This document shows positions 21,487 through 32,400 of a stretch of DNA of 64,000 nucleotides, piece after piece (position 1 is the first letter of the stretch; the number at the start of each line of letters is the position of its first letter). Both the position numbers and the translations under genes were made by a program. Source of the DNA: Tupaia tana. Lineage: Eukaryota; Chordata; Mammalia; Scandentia; Tupaiidae. Under the pieces are notes generated by a model. It saw only the letters and a list, made by a program, of their open reading frames with translations, searched no databases and had not been told where the DNA came from. The stretch lies in assembly GCA_026018925.1 (NCBI GenBank), contig JAKSZU010000016.1, forward strand, positions 4,322,940-4,386,939. The letters run 5' to 3'.

Positions 21487-21929
21487 AATCTGGTCACTTA
21501 TACTCAAGATCCCAAAGGAGCTCTCCTGCACCTTGTTGCCCGGAATTTGACAAAATCGTTGTGAGATGTATAAAGGACACAGGGTGACGGTAGCCTAGGA
21601 CTCCTGAAGGAGCGTGTTGGTTAGTTACACCACAGCTTGCTGGAAAGCCACAGCGATGCAGGTGCCCCATAATGGCATAGGTCAGACAGAGCAGCAGAAG
21701 GTGGTAGAGACCCCGCAGCAGACTGGCGCAGACGCGGGCACCCACTCACGACTCCTGAGGCCTTACCTGCTGGTGGAAAAGGACGGCAGTTCACGAGTGC
21801 ACGTGCGCCTGCCCGAAGTCCGGAGGGTAAAAGGAGGTACCTGTTTCTTAGGGAGGAGTCACACAGATGGTTATTATTACGACTCTTTAAACTGCACATA
21901 CAATTATATAAAAGAGAGAGAAGCAGAGA
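21487..21929. other. Intergenic, nothing recognised
   Basis: Unique sequence. 21614-21840 has an open + frame without recognisable domain and I leave it uncalled. Confidence 0.4.
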
Positions 21930-22062
21930 TAAAAAGTGGTGCTAGACTCCCACATGGCCAACTACAGTTCGAGTCTCGAACCTGGCAGCTTGAAAATCAT
22001 TCTAGGTGCATGTGTGCGGGTGCCCAAAATCCCAGGAGGAGAATGGAGTTGAAGGGATTGCC
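21930..22062 (+). mobile_element. tSINE-L, 5' and 3' truncated
   Basis: Starts inside the anticodon arm (GTGCTAGACTCCCACATGG), has AGTTCGAGTCTCGAACC and GAGGAGAATGGAGTTGAAGG, then stops before the CT tract. Confidence 0.8.
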
Positions 22063-22591
22063 ATGCAGTCTCTCCCGCAGTCCTCCCCTGCTCGAGCCCT
22101 CAGGGTCAGCCCGTCGTGCCTCTAGGAAGGCTTGCTCAACGCAGGTGCCCCTGCCCAGGACCGCGAAGTGACCTGCCGTTTCTAGCAGGGGATTGCTGCC
22201 ATCTGTTTTTGTCTCTGGGTTCTCTAGACTGTCAGCTCTCTGGGGCCGAGGGGTGGTCGGCTTTGCCCCCTCCGTAGTTCGTGTCTCGATGCGGAGGAGG
22301 AGCTCGGAGGTTGCTGAGAGCGTGCGTGCAGGATGACACAGACCTCGCCCGGAGAAGGCACTCTGGGAACGCTGGCAGGTCATCCAAAGCACTGAGCTTC
22401 CGTGTTACTCACTTTACACCTACTTATTTTATTTAGCCTTGAAGCTGCGTATGAATTCTGAGGAGCCAAGAGAGGGGGATATCTAATACAAAAATTACTT
22501 GGTGTTTTAGTGCATTTTCCCTTGAAATAAATAAACATTGCTACCAATAACCCCTATTTCACATCCCTCTCTCTCAAAAAAGATTTTTTTT
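22063..22591. other. Intergenic, nothing recognised
   Basis: CpG-containing unique sequence at 22063-22390, AT-rich after that. No gene signal. Confidence 0.45.
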
Positions 22592-22818
22592 TTCTGTAAG
22601 AGAGATTTTTGTTATAGGGCATGTGTGCTTGCCGGAGAGACAGAGAGACAGGAAGCAAAAAAAAATCAATGGCCATGCCACAATCCCTTCTCCCCCATTC
22701 TCCTCTTGCGACTTTGGGCACACATACATGCACCCAGTGTGAGTTTTAGGCTGCCGGGTCTGGGGCTCGAACTGTTGTCAGCCATGTGGGAGTCCAGTGA
22801 CATAACCACTACACCATT
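22592..22818 (-). mobile_element. tSINE-L, 5' head lost
   Basis: TTTTTGTTATAGGGCATGTG to GACATAACCACTACACCA. Its own head is replaced by the T-rich tail of the next antisense copy. Confidence 0.88.
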
Positions 22819-23076
22819 TTTTTTGGAGAGGTTTTTGCTATAGGGTGTGTGCGCTTGCCAGAACAACAGAGAGAGACAGAGAGACAGAAAACAAGAAATC
22901 ACCACCCGGGGGGATGGCCAGGCCGTAATTTCTTCTCCTCCATTCTCCTCTCAGGATCTTGGGCATGCATGCACATGCGCCCGGCGTGAGTTTAAGCCAC
23001 TGGATCTGGGACTCGAACCACAGTGGACTACATGGGAGTTCAGTGACATAGCCATTATGCCAAGTGCTGGTCCCCA
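22819..23076 (-). mobile_element. tSINE-L
   Basis: TTTTTTTTGGAGAGGTTTTTGC tail through CCATTATGCCAAGTGCTGG and TCCCC. Inserted into or beside the head of the preceding copy. Confidence 0.92.
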
Positions 23077-23127
23077 TTTATAAAGGGAGTATCCTTACAC
23101 AAAGATTTGGCAACTGAGTGTTCCATG

Positions 23128-23215
23128 ACTCCTCCACTGGTCAAATCACTGCTGAGGGCTCACCCTGTGCTGGGCACTGGGGACAGTGAACCAAAGGTCT
23201 GCTGGGAGGCCCCCA
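23128..23215 (+). mobile_element. MIR-like fragment
   Basis: GCTCACCCTGTGCTGGGCAC, TGGGGACAGTGAACCAAAGG matches the familiar 'tgtgccaggcactgggga.acagtgaacaa' segment. Confidence 0.5.
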
Positions 23216-23814
23216 TGCCTGTGAGAGGAGACAGTGACCTCGAAGTGTCAGACCGCAACACAGCTGTGCAAGGCAGACAGTTACCATCGCCTGGATGGAC
23301 AGTCCTGGGGTCGTCCAGACGGACAGGCCAGGGAAGCCCTGTCTGAGCAGGAACATGGAGTGGGATCCGACGACGAGCCGCAGACACGTGAACATTGGGG
23401 AAGACCGCTCCAGGTGGAGGGGCTAGGAAGTGCGGGGCCCCAGGGAAGGCAGAGGCCAGTATGGCAGCGTGTAGCGGGGAGGGGAGAGGAGCGGTGGGGA
23501 GTGAACCTGGGCGGCAGGGCCCGGAAGTGTGGTGTGTACCATCAGAGGGCTTCATATAGAGCAGGGGCATGGTCTGATGGAGAGCCTTATACAGGACCTG
23601 GGAAGCCCCGGGCAGAGGAGGGCAATTTTTGCTCGTGGAGCCTACAAACGGCAAGGGTGAAGAGAAAGGAAGATGCAGCAATTTTCGGGGTGACGGCTTG
23701 AGTAGTCAGGTAGATAGCAATGCTTTTCAGTGAGAGCAGGCGCCTGGGGGCCGGGCAGATACGAGGTAAGGCCGACGTGGGGGTCAGGATTCACTTTAGG
23801 CATGTTAGATGTCT
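23216..23814. other. GC-rich intergenic block, nothing recognised
   Basis: Long open frames on both strands (23160-23701) mirror each other and have no recognisable domain. I read them as composition. Confidence 0.45.
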
Positions 23815-24060
23815 TCTTTTTTGTCTTCACCGCCAGAGGGCACATGCACATGCCAGAGAGATAGAGAGATAGAGATATATATATATAGAGAGAGAGAGGG
23901 AGAAAGCACCCTCCGTGGGGCGTGGTCACGGCAGTCTCCTCTCCCCTATCTCTGCATCCTGCTGAGATTTGGTAGCTCTCAGCATGTTACCCAAGCCCTG
24001 GTGCCAGGACCCCCAGCTGACCACGCGGGATCTGGCTCCTTTCACCCCCGGGGTTCGAAC
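23815..24060 (-). mobile_element. tSINE-C with small (AT)n
   Basis: GCCAGAGGGCACATGCACAT, GGAGAAAGCACCCTCCGTGG, GGGGTTCGAACCAGCGCG. ATATATATATA at 23875-23887 interrupts the purine tract. Confidence 0.7.
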
Positions 24061-24559
24061 CAGCGCGTATTGGACCTCACATGCCTTTTCAGCACCCAGG
24101 AGGCCATGTCTTGTGAGCAGATAGAAAGAGGAGCGGGGGTGCCGAGAACAGGCGGGGCTGGGTAACGGTGCCCTCCCCGTACTTCCCCGGCTACCGTCTC
24201 TCCGGCAGACAGAGGCATCCATTCTACCCGATCCCACGTGACTAGAGGGATTATCGAGGCAGCCGGGGCAGTGGACCAGATCGCGGGGCTGATCCTGGTG
24301 GAACTCCCACACTTTAGTGACTCTTCAGATTAGAGATAGTCAGCCGATGGAGGGAGAAAGGAGGAGCTGGGAGGTAGGAGGAAGAGGGGCGTGTGGTGTC
24401 ATAGAAGCCAAGAGAAGAAAGACCTCAGGCGGGAGGAATATTGTAAATTCTCCTGAAGAGCCAAGTGAGGAAAGAGCAGGACAGCCGTTGGTGGGCAGTG
24501 AGGAAGTTACGTGTCAGCTTGACAAGAGCAATTGCGACGGAGCTGGGGAGATGGGAGCA
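24061..24559. other. Intergenic, nothing recognised
   Basis: Purine-rich unique DNA. Confidence 0.4.
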
Positions 24560-25080
24560 GGAGTCGGGAAGCCTTACGTGTAGCGCAGCACTGAACACAC
24601 ACGCATGAGGAGCCAGATCCCTCACGGTGGACCCTGGTTTGAATCCTGACCCTGGCAGCCTGAAAAACATGCCAGCCAGGGCCAGCAGGTGGCGTAGTGG
24701 TGATGGTGCTGGACGCCTACAGGGCTGACCATGGTTGGGGTCCCAGATCTGGCGGCTTGAAAATCACACCAGGCGTTCACACGCATGCATGCATGCCCCA
24801 AATCCCAAGAGAAGACTGGAAGAGAAGGGATTGTGGCATGGACATCCCCCCTTGGAGGGTGGTTTCTCACTTTCCTTCTGACTCTGTCTCTCTCTGGCAA
24901 GTACATATGCCCTATGGCGGGGGGGGGGGACTTTAAAAAAAGAAAAGAAAAACCCATCAGGCATGTTGTATGCACGCCTAAGATCCTGACAGGATGAAGC
25001 AGACGAAGGCTCGAACTGACCACGCCCTTCTGGGGGTGCTTTCTCCAGTGAGCACACGTGCTCCCTGGCTATCAGTATAG
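24560..25080 (+). mobile_element. tSINE-C interrupted by a tSINE-L
   Basis: Left part 24560-24676 (TGGTTTGAATCCTGACCCTG, CCTGAAAAACATGCCAGCC). Right part 24955-25080 resumes at CATGTTGTATGCACGCCTAA, GATCCTGACAGGATGAAGC and CCACGCCCTTCTGGGGGTGC. Together they make one element in normal order. Confidence 0.75.
24678..24953 (+). mobile_element. tSINE-L nested in a tSINE-C
   Basis: GGGCCAGCAGGTGGCGTAGT head to CCTATGGCGGGGGGGGGG and AAAAAAAGAAAAG tail. AAAACATGCC on the left and AAAACCCATCAGGCATG on the right suggest the target site. Confidence 0.88.
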
Positions 25081-25342
25081 AAAGTAGCAGAGAAATAGGA
25101 GGAAGCGTTTTTGGAGGAAGATGTAGCGATAAGAGGTGGTTGGTCTTTTTCTGTTGCTCAAGATATGAGATCTGGAACTCATTTACATGCTAATAAAATG
25201 ACGCGATGGAGAGGAGACTCTTCATAAAAAATTTAGAGACCCAAATTCTTGGGGTAAGAGCAGATACAAAACACAGAGTTTGAGTTATGTAAACCAAGCA
25301 TTACTAAATAATCATTTTGGAAAAAAAAAAAAGTCAAGGTTG

Positions 25343-25580
25343 GGAACCAGCAGTTAGCGTAACGGCTATGTCGCTGGACTCCCACGTAGTCGACCGCGGT
25401 TCGCGTCCTGGACCCAGTGGCTTAAAACTCACGCCGGGCGCGTGTACGTGCGTGCCCAAGATCCCAAGAGGAGAATGGAGGAGAAGGGATTGCGGCGTGA
25501 CCATCCCCTCTGGGGGGGTGATTTCTCGCTTTCTGTCTCTCTGTCTCTGTCTGTCTGGCAAGCGTACGCGCCCTATAGCG
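25343..25580 (+). mobile_element. tSINE-L, GGGAACC subfamily, young
   Basis: GGGAACCAGCAGTTAGCGTA head, CGACCGCGGTTCGCGTCCTG and GCCGGGCGCGTGTACGTGCG. AAAAGTCAAGGT is duplicated at 25330-25341 and 25590-25601. Confidence 0.95.
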
Positions 25581-25654
25581 GAAAAAAAAAAAGTCAAGGT
25601 CACTCCGTAGCTCTGGACTGCAGATGAATATTCATAATAATGATTGTGGCAGTG

Positions 25655-25825
25655 GTGAGAAAATCAGCATTTTTACTGAGCGCTCTCTGTAAGTCACTCC
25701 GCTGCTTTACTTGTTTTATCACCCAGACAACACCCAGATGAAAAGATGATTATTTTTACAAATGAGATTAATTAGATGAATAGATGGCAGATCTAGAACC
25801 CGGACCCTGAGTGGGTCGGTCAGCG
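25655..25825 (+). mobile_element. MIR
   Basis: ACTGAGCGCTCTCTGTAAGT, CCAGACAACACCCAGATGAA, GGCAGATCTAGAACCCGGAC fall in the order of the MIR consensus across about 170 bp. Confidence 0.7.
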
Positions 25826-27990
25826 TTCTCTGATTGTCCAGAGACGCTCCGACTCGGGCTCGCCAAGCCCATGTCTCCGCTTGTCCTGCTGCCCCAGGCC
25901 GGTCTCTCAGCAAGGACACCCGGCAGAGCTGCAGAGATGGGAGCCAGGATAAGAGGAATCACACTGTTCTATTGAGAGAGTGCTTCATTTTTTTCCCATT
26001 TGAAACTATGAATGTTTTCTCCATGACTAAAATAGTTACCGTTGTTAGTGTGAGTGTTGTTTTCATGTACCAGCCAATGCCTGAAACAAAAAGTCCCGTG
26101 GAATAAATGGGATCTGTTCCGGACAAGTCCTAGCAAGCCGTGTTGAAGGTTATTTATGTTTTCTAAAGGCTCTTTATTCGGAGTTCATAAATGACTATGT
26201 GTGTGTTTATGTTGTAATCTAAGGGAGCACCAAAATTGTGTTTTTCACTGCTTTCTATATTTTATTTGTATTCTCTGAGAGCTTGGTTTGCAGAAAAGAT
26301 GCACCACAGTGGGACTGCAATGTGGTTGATGGCAAGTTAAGACTTTTGCAGAGTTTCCACCGATCTAGGTCATGAAGAGCTCCAGGGAATGTGAATTTTA
26401 TTTGCTTGGACCCTTGATTGAAAAACCTTCCTTCCATTTTTAACATCAACCCGGGGAATGATCAACTGCTAAACTGTAAAAATGTTCTGGTTTCCTGTGC
26501 ATGGATGCTACCGACAAGGTCCTTGTTCTCTGAGGCTAAAAAGCTACTTTTCCTTGAATCCACTTCCAATGGGGAACAACATCTTAAATAATTAAATGTT
26601 TCAATGTTTGGAATGTGTCTGGAAAAGTGAATCCAAAAACTGTGGAAAACTTTAAGACTCTCAGAATTTTATATATACGAAGATTTAGGTTCTATCATTT
26701 TCTAAATAGGAACTAAATCTGCGACTAAACCAAGAATGTATGAATTATTTATTTGGGGAGGAGGTGAACTTTTTCTGACACAACTGTATCATTACCGTTC
26801 CTGCCTCATGGTTGGTTTTCACAGTCTGATCATAAAAAGAATGGGTTTTACAGAAATACCCCCGGGCTGGATCAGTTTTCCCAAGGGCCTTACTCAATCC
26901 TTTGATGCTCACATCGTTCTCCTTTGAAGCAGCACCTCGTACCACCCTTGCAGATTTTCTTCTCAGTTTTAAGCAGCCTGACTCTGACAGACCCTCTCTG
27001 TCTCCCACTCTGCCTGTGTCAAGAGCAGTTCTCCAACATGGTTTCCATGAAAACCCACCCACTTCATGAGAGTGTGACTTCCCGTGGTGCATATTTGAGC
27101 TGTGTGCTTCCAGTCTTTGACAGAGGAGTTAGAGTTAGTGAATCACGGTGACATTGACAAGGTGCCCGGGGACAGAGACGTGCACGCCTGGTAGGGAGTG
27201 TTCTTAAAATGTCACAAACGGTGCTTCCTTGCAAGCTTTGCTTTTCCTTAACACCCTGCTTCCTTAAGCTGTGTGATTTTGGAGCTAAGATGATAACGTT
27301 TGCTCACCCATGTAGGAAGGAGTGGAGTAGAAGCAGAGGACGAAAGAGAGGAAAGAACAGAAATGATCTAGAAGGAAGGCATTTGCTCTTAACTCCTTTC
27401 CACTTCATCCTATTCAGATGACTCGCTGTCCCTCTTCCTTCAACAGGAACCCTGATTACTAACATTTCCATTCTGCCCACCTCCTCTTCAACCCTGAACA
27501 CTGATGGAAAAGTAAAAGGAAAACTTGAAGGGCCTGAAGACTAAAAATGCTTTTCCAAGATGCATCTGCACCATTAAGCGCTGATGGATGGATTTGGAGC
27601 CTGAGAAAAGGTAGATCCACTGCGCCTTCAGTCCTCAGACCCTCATTTAAATTCTCCCTGCTCCAGGGCCCCGGGTGGAGCTCTGTGAGGCAGCTACTCT
27701 AATCACAGCCCTTCAGAGCATGCTGTCCTGCCACCTCCCATCTTCCTCTCCACCACCCACCACGCACCACTCCCTGCCCACCAAATCACTGGGACCCAGC
27801 CCAGGCCTGTAGCCATCAGCGCTGCTGCTGCAAGGCCAACAACTGGGTTAGGTGACCACCCACTCCGGGAGCTGTCGTAAGCCACAGCAGAATTCCTTCA
27901 CATCTATAGGTTACATACTATCTAGACCAATGATAACAATCTGTGTTAATTGGATGGATCTATTTGTATTGACAAGAAAAAATGTCCAAG
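25826..27990. other. SINE-free block, 2.2 kb
   Basis: The longest stretch of the 5' flank without any SINE. Composition is balanced and slightly AT-rich, with few microsatellites. 26255-26700 and 26730-26960 look complex. No coding frame is convincing. This is the expected look of conserved non-coding DNA, but conservation is not visible from here. Confidence 0.5.
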
Positions 27991-28145
27991 AAGGCCAGCA
28001 GGTGGCGAAGTGGTTGGAATGCTGGACTCCCACATGGCCGACCATGGTTCAGGTCCTGGACAGGAATGCTAGCTCTCTCATTCTCTCTCTCTCTCTCTGG
28101 TGAATGCACGTGCCATATGGCAAATGAAATAATAATAATTTTTAA
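27991..28145 (+). mobile_element. tSINE-S/L mosaic
   Basis: GGCCAGCAGGTGGCGAAGTG head, GGTTCAGGTCCTGGACAGG, short CTCTCTCTCTCT tract, GTGCCATATGGCAAATG end. AATGTCCAAGA and GATGTTCAAGAG flank it as a loose duplication. Confidence 0.82.
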
Positions 28146-28302
28146 AAGATGTTCAAGAGACAGTAAGTGAAAAAATATATAGAACTGTACTTTGTAATAC
28201 TTTGTTTAAAATTATATTTACAAACACACATAAATGCATGGACCTGGTCATTACCATTTAAATATCACCATGTCATCAAGGTATCAGATGTCAATTGGTA
28301 TC

Positions 28303-28323
28303 TATTGGTATCAGATACCAATA
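28303..28323. repeat. 21 bp perfect palindrome
   Basis: TATTGGTATC, one A, GATACCAATA. A nearby third copy of TTGGTATC lies at 28295-28302. No known binding-site assignment. Confidence 0.9.
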
Positions 28324-28408
28324 GAGGAGTCTTCAGAGAAAATATTGAAAGCTGGTCTGGGGTCCCTGATTCCTCTCACACATTTTAAGTACAGGAGAAA
28401 GTAGAATA

Positions 28409-28618
28409 GGCCCAGCTATTGAGTGCATAGAGACTGATGCTGCTGCCTGGCAGGCTGAGGTCACGTGGGAGGCCCATGTTTTATTCCCAGCTACCCTAAA
28501 AAGCCAGGTGTGGTGGACTACAGCTGAGACCTGTAACCCCAGCTACTCAGGAGGCTGAGACAGGAGGATTGTGACATAGTGAAACCCTGTCAGGAAAAAG
28601 AAAACAAAAAAAAAAGGA
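28409..28618 (+). mobile_element. t7SL composite SINE
   Basis: tRNA-like head with GAGGTCACGTGGGAGG, junction AAAAAGCCAGGTGTGGTGG, GTAACCCCAGCTACTCAGGA, GAGACAGGAGGATTGTGACA, GAAACCCTGTC and an A-rich tail. The cleanest composite copy in the window. Confidence 0.85.
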
Positions 28619-29460
28619 GATGGATGATTTTGTGAGGAAATGCATTTGAAGTGTTCTGCCATGGAGGATGAAGAGTATAGAGCCCTTCCTCTGAAGCCAA
28701 AAGATGATGGGCTTCTGTGGACACTTAGAGAGCTTGGTTTATGTTCTTTGGAATTGGGAGACCCCATGGACTGACAGCTGACTACTAATGAGCTTGTGGA
28801 GGGGGAAAAAAGAGAATGAGTGGGGGACTGCCATTAAGAAGCAGCTGTCATCCCAGTAATGACCATGCTCATGGATAAGGAGTACAGACAGCTTCTTAAA
28901 GATCCTAGCCTACAGGAAGCAAGAGCCAGCCTGCGGCCACTGTAAGTCCATTTTAAGTCTGAAAGTAGTGCTAGGGAGGGCCTGGGGCCTCCATCAGTGA
29001 CAGTTTAGTGAGGAGAGTCCTCAGGGACTGAAAGGTTGAAGCAGGATGTAGCCAACTGAAGAAGAGGCATCACCCAGGCCTGAGGGCTGAGCAGGGGACT
29101 GCAGAAGCCTCAGAAACAACCTGAAGAGGAAGTGCTGGCTCCAGGCACTTATCGGCCCAAGAGTGCCAGTCAGCAGCCAGCTAAGTTAGTCTATGTCCCC
29201 TCACTTCTCTTCTCCCTTTCTTTGATTTTTCGAGTGAGCAAGGAGGGAAAAGGGTTAAAGAAAGAAAATGAGATCTCACCACCTTCAGGAAAGGAAAAGT
29301 CTTTGAAGGCTGGCTTGATGAATAAGATCCTGGACCGACTGTCTGATTTGACTTTGTATCTGTGCTTGCAGGACAGTCTGCCGAGCCAGAAAACTGAGGG
29401 ACCTGCCAAGTTTTCAGCCAGTGGTAGGGGAGAATTTTACCACTGAATACACTTTAAAGG
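28619..29460 (+). other. Unassigned block, possible decayed retro-sequence or exon
   Basis: No repeat I know. Read on +, it contains several coding-like short frames: 28661-28770 (37 codons rich in D, E, L), 28859-28945 and 29132-29446 (104 codons, Lys/Ser/Gly-rich). They are in different frames and separated by stops. A splice-acceptor-like TGTGCTTGCAG ends at 29371. It could be a frameshifted processed pseudogene, a lncRNA exon, or chance. I do not recognise a parent gene. Confidence 0.25.
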
Positions 29461-29701
29461 GGTAGAAGGAAACAAAAATAGAGTTTCTATTACATTTCTT
29501 TTGTGCTTCATGGAAACATGAGGTTCACAACAAGGTGAGATGCCCAGAGAGAGGGTACACCGAACTGGCGTGTTGGGGGAGCATGTGTGTTCCTCACTGC
29601 CTCGATCTGTTATTCCATTATGTTTGAGTTACATAAACAGAGTATGGCTACTTTGTAATTAAAAAAACTCATGAGGGTAAATATGCCATCTAAAATATTA
29701 G

Positions 29702-29972
29702 GGCCAGCAGGTAGTGTAGTGGTTTAGGAACTGGACTCCCACATAGTCAACTATAGTTTGAGTCCCAGACCTGGCGACTTGAAACTCATGCTGGGCACCT
29801 GTGCGTGTGTGACCAAAATCCCAAGGGGAGAATGGAAGGGAAGGGGTTGTGGCATGACCAGCCCCTGTGTGTGGGAGGAGGATGATTTCTCACTTTCTAT
29901 TTTTATGTCTCTCCGGCTAGTGCATGTACCATATAACAAACTTTTTTCTCAAAAATAAAACAAAATAAAATA
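29702..29972 (+). mobile_element. tSINE-L
   Basis: GGGCCAGCAGGTAGTGTAGT head, TATAGTTTGAGTCCCAGACC B box, ACCATATAACAAACTTTTTT end. Its left flank CTAAAATATTAG recurs as AAAATATTAG at 30241-30250, after the next SINE. Confidence 0.9.
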
Positions 29973-29973
29973 A

Positions 29974-30245
29974 GGGACCAGCACATGGCTTAGTGGTTAA
30001 GTCACTAGACTACCACATGGTTGATCATGGTTTGAGTCCTGGACTCAGTGACTTGAAATTCACACTGACATGGGTAGGTATGTCCCCAAGATCCCAAGAA
30101 GAGAATGAAGGAGAAGGGATTACAGCATGGTCATCCCTTTGGGGGTGACTTCTTACTTTCCCTCTCACTGTCTCTGTCTCTCTGCCCACCCATGGGGGGG
30201 GGTATAAATAAAATAAAATAAAATAAAATAAAATAAAATAAAATA
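29974..30245 (+). mobile_element. tSINE-L inserted in the tail of the previous copy
   Basis: GGGACCAGCACATGGCTTAG head, CATGGTTTGAGTCCTGGACT B box. It ends in eight AAATA-type units at 30204-30245 that lead straight into the outer duplication. Confidence 0.88.
30204..30245. repeat. (AAATA)n microsatellite
   Basis: TAAATAAAATAAAATAAAAT and so on, about eight pentamers grown from a SINE tail. Confidence 0.93.
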
Positions 30246-30364
30246 TTAGGGGAAAAACACTTGCTTTTGATGTTTTAGATATGGGTAAAATATTAGAAAG
30301 GCCACAGGTAAAAAATGAAAAACCATCCTTGTAGCTAACATCTGTAGAATGCATTATATTTTAT

Positions 30365-30470
30365 AAAACATGTTCATTTTAATTATCCCATTTGATTGTT
30401 ACAGCAGCCCTGGAGTAAAGCTTTTGCATTATTCACTTTGTGCAGATGTAGAAATAGTGTCATTATTGTT
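30365..30470 (+). mobile_element. MIR fragment
   Basis: AATTATCCCATTTGATTGTT, ACAGCAGCCCTGGAGTAAAG, TGCAGATGTAGAAA track the central MIR sequence. Confidence 0.6.
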
Positions 30471-31719
30471 AGTTACTGAAGTTGGCCAACACCAGCACCC
30501 ATGGGGAGAAGCTTCGAATTCAAGTCTCCTGGCTTTAAATCCTGGATCCCTCCCATTTCACAGCACAGAAGGCTGTCCTGCAAGGATGTTTCGTTGTCAG
30601 GAAGTGTTCCCCCAGCCCACTCCCAGGGGACAGCACAGGGAGCCGTGGTGGCCATGACAAGACTGCCCGCGGACGCTGCCCGCACGGACGGCGCTCACCA
30701 GGCGAGCTTCCCGTTGCCCTGGAGACTCTGGGCTCTCTGTGCCGAAGGCCTCCCCTCCACCTCCAAGCGGGCACTTCTGCTGACCTCCGCCCATCAGCGA
30801 CGCCATCATTTTCCCATGTCAGTCTCACATTTCAGTTATCTCTGGCTTCTCTTCATTTTATCCCACATCTAGTCATTTTAAGTCATTTTGCTTCTTTGTA
30901 ACAGGCCCACACAGATCAGTCCATGATGCATTTCCACCGCCACCCCTCCCCCTTTGTTCAGACTTGTAATTTCCCAAGCGGCCGGCTGTCAGTCGCCCAT
31001 TTTTAAAATGACCCTTTTCTGGAAGCTTTCTCTGACGCCCTCCGAGCACAGCTGTGGCGTTCTCGTGGTGCACGGTATGCTGTAACATCACGGCGTGTTT
31101 ACACCGCATTCCTGGCCCTCCCCCAAGAGGACATCCTCAACACGCTTCTATCACCACGATTTAACAGAGCTTGGCGACGTACCACCTGCTCAATGAAACT
31201 TGAATGGGTGCTGTTTTTGCAAAAGACTTGAAGACCTACAAGGCTGCTTTGTAGAAGCAGGAGGTGGTGCTGGGAGGTGGCTGGGCACTGGGTGCAGGAT
31301 GCCGGGTGGAGGGGAGGGCAGGTGCCTGCCTGCTGAGCGCGGGCCCTGGGAAAGAGCTGGTGTCAAGGCCGCAGCCACAGCACACCCATCACACTCCTGT
31401 CTCTGGCACCGTTTGGCCCATGAGAACGGTCCTGAGGACTTGGAGGAAGCATGGGAGCCCGGCCCCAGCTGTGGTGAGCACAGGGGGTGCAGGCTCAGGG
31501 CCGCCCCAGGGCTTGAAGAGGTGCAGGAAGTCCTAGCAGAACATCTTGGGGGGACATGCCAGGGAGGGGTGGCAGAGTAATCCGAGGATGAGCAGCCCAC
31601 GATGGCACGGGCCTGCCCAGGGAGAGGCTATCCATTCAGGGTGGAGCCCTGGCACCGGCACCCCAAGCCCTAGCTGCAGGGGCAGGGCACCCCCAGAATC
31701 TCTCTGCCTGGTACCTGTT
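30471..31719. other. Intergenic unique block with a possible L2 remnant
   Basis: About 1.25 kb without SINEs. 30985-31060 (TTTTCTGGAAGCTTTCTCTG, ACGCCCTCC) vaguely resembles the L2 'gaggccttccctgacc' region. GC-rich part 31270-31540 has opposed open frames with no recognisable product. Confidence 0.4.
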
Positions 31720-31880
31720 CTCTTAAGTGCTAAGAAGAGACAGAGAGAGAACACCATCTCTCAGCCTGTTCACACCAATTCTCTATTCCTTCAGGGTCCT
31801 GGCCATTTCATGGCTGATGGGGCTGGGACTCAGCCCTGTTTGGGACCTGGCTCGCCTACCTGCCATGCTATGGGGCTGGC
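31720..31880 (-). mobile_element. tSINE-D (probable)
   Basis: AAGAGACAGAGAGAGAACAC, GGGGCTGGGACTCAGCCCTG, CTGCCATGCTATGGGGCTGG in D order. B box decayed. Confidence 0.45.
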
Positions 31881-32114
31881 CCTGCTCGGTGCGGTCTTGC
31901 CCGGATGGCAAGGCAGGCAGACACTGTAGGGGGGTGGGGGGAGAGAAAGTGAGAAATCACCCACGATAAGGATGGCCATGCAATCCTCCATTCTCCTTCT
32001 TGAAATTTTGGGCAGGCATGCACACGCACACCCGGAGTGATTCTCAAGCCTCTAGGTTTGGGACTTGAACTGCTAAGCTGGTCATATGAGATGCAGTGCC
32101 TTCCCCCTCCCCCC

Positions 32115-32198
32115 ATCCCCGTCCCCCCAGAGGATTTTGCCATAGGGCACAGGCACTCACTGGAGAGAGAGAGACAGTGAGAGGGAAAGTGAGAAATA

Positions 32199-32236
<38 letters not shown>

Positions 32237-32400
32237 CGGGATGGCCATACCACAATCCTTCTTCTCTCTTCTCCTCCTGGGATCTTGGGCGTGCATGCAA
32301 TATGCACTTGGCATGAGTTTCAAGCCAGTGAGTCTGGGACTCCAACTGCAGTCAACCATGTGAGTCCAGTGTTGTGCTCACTACGCCATCTGCTGGCCCG
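32115..32400 (-). mobile_element. Inner tSINE-L with (CA)n
   Basis: AGAGGATTTTGCCATAGGGC to CTACGCCATCTGCTGGCCC. A CA run (32201-32234) has replaced the CCCCCC patch of the body. Confidence 0.9.
32201..32234. repeat. (CA)n microsatellite inside a SINE
   Basis: About 16 CA dinucleotides at the place where other L copies read AATCACCCCCC. Confidence 0.95.
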
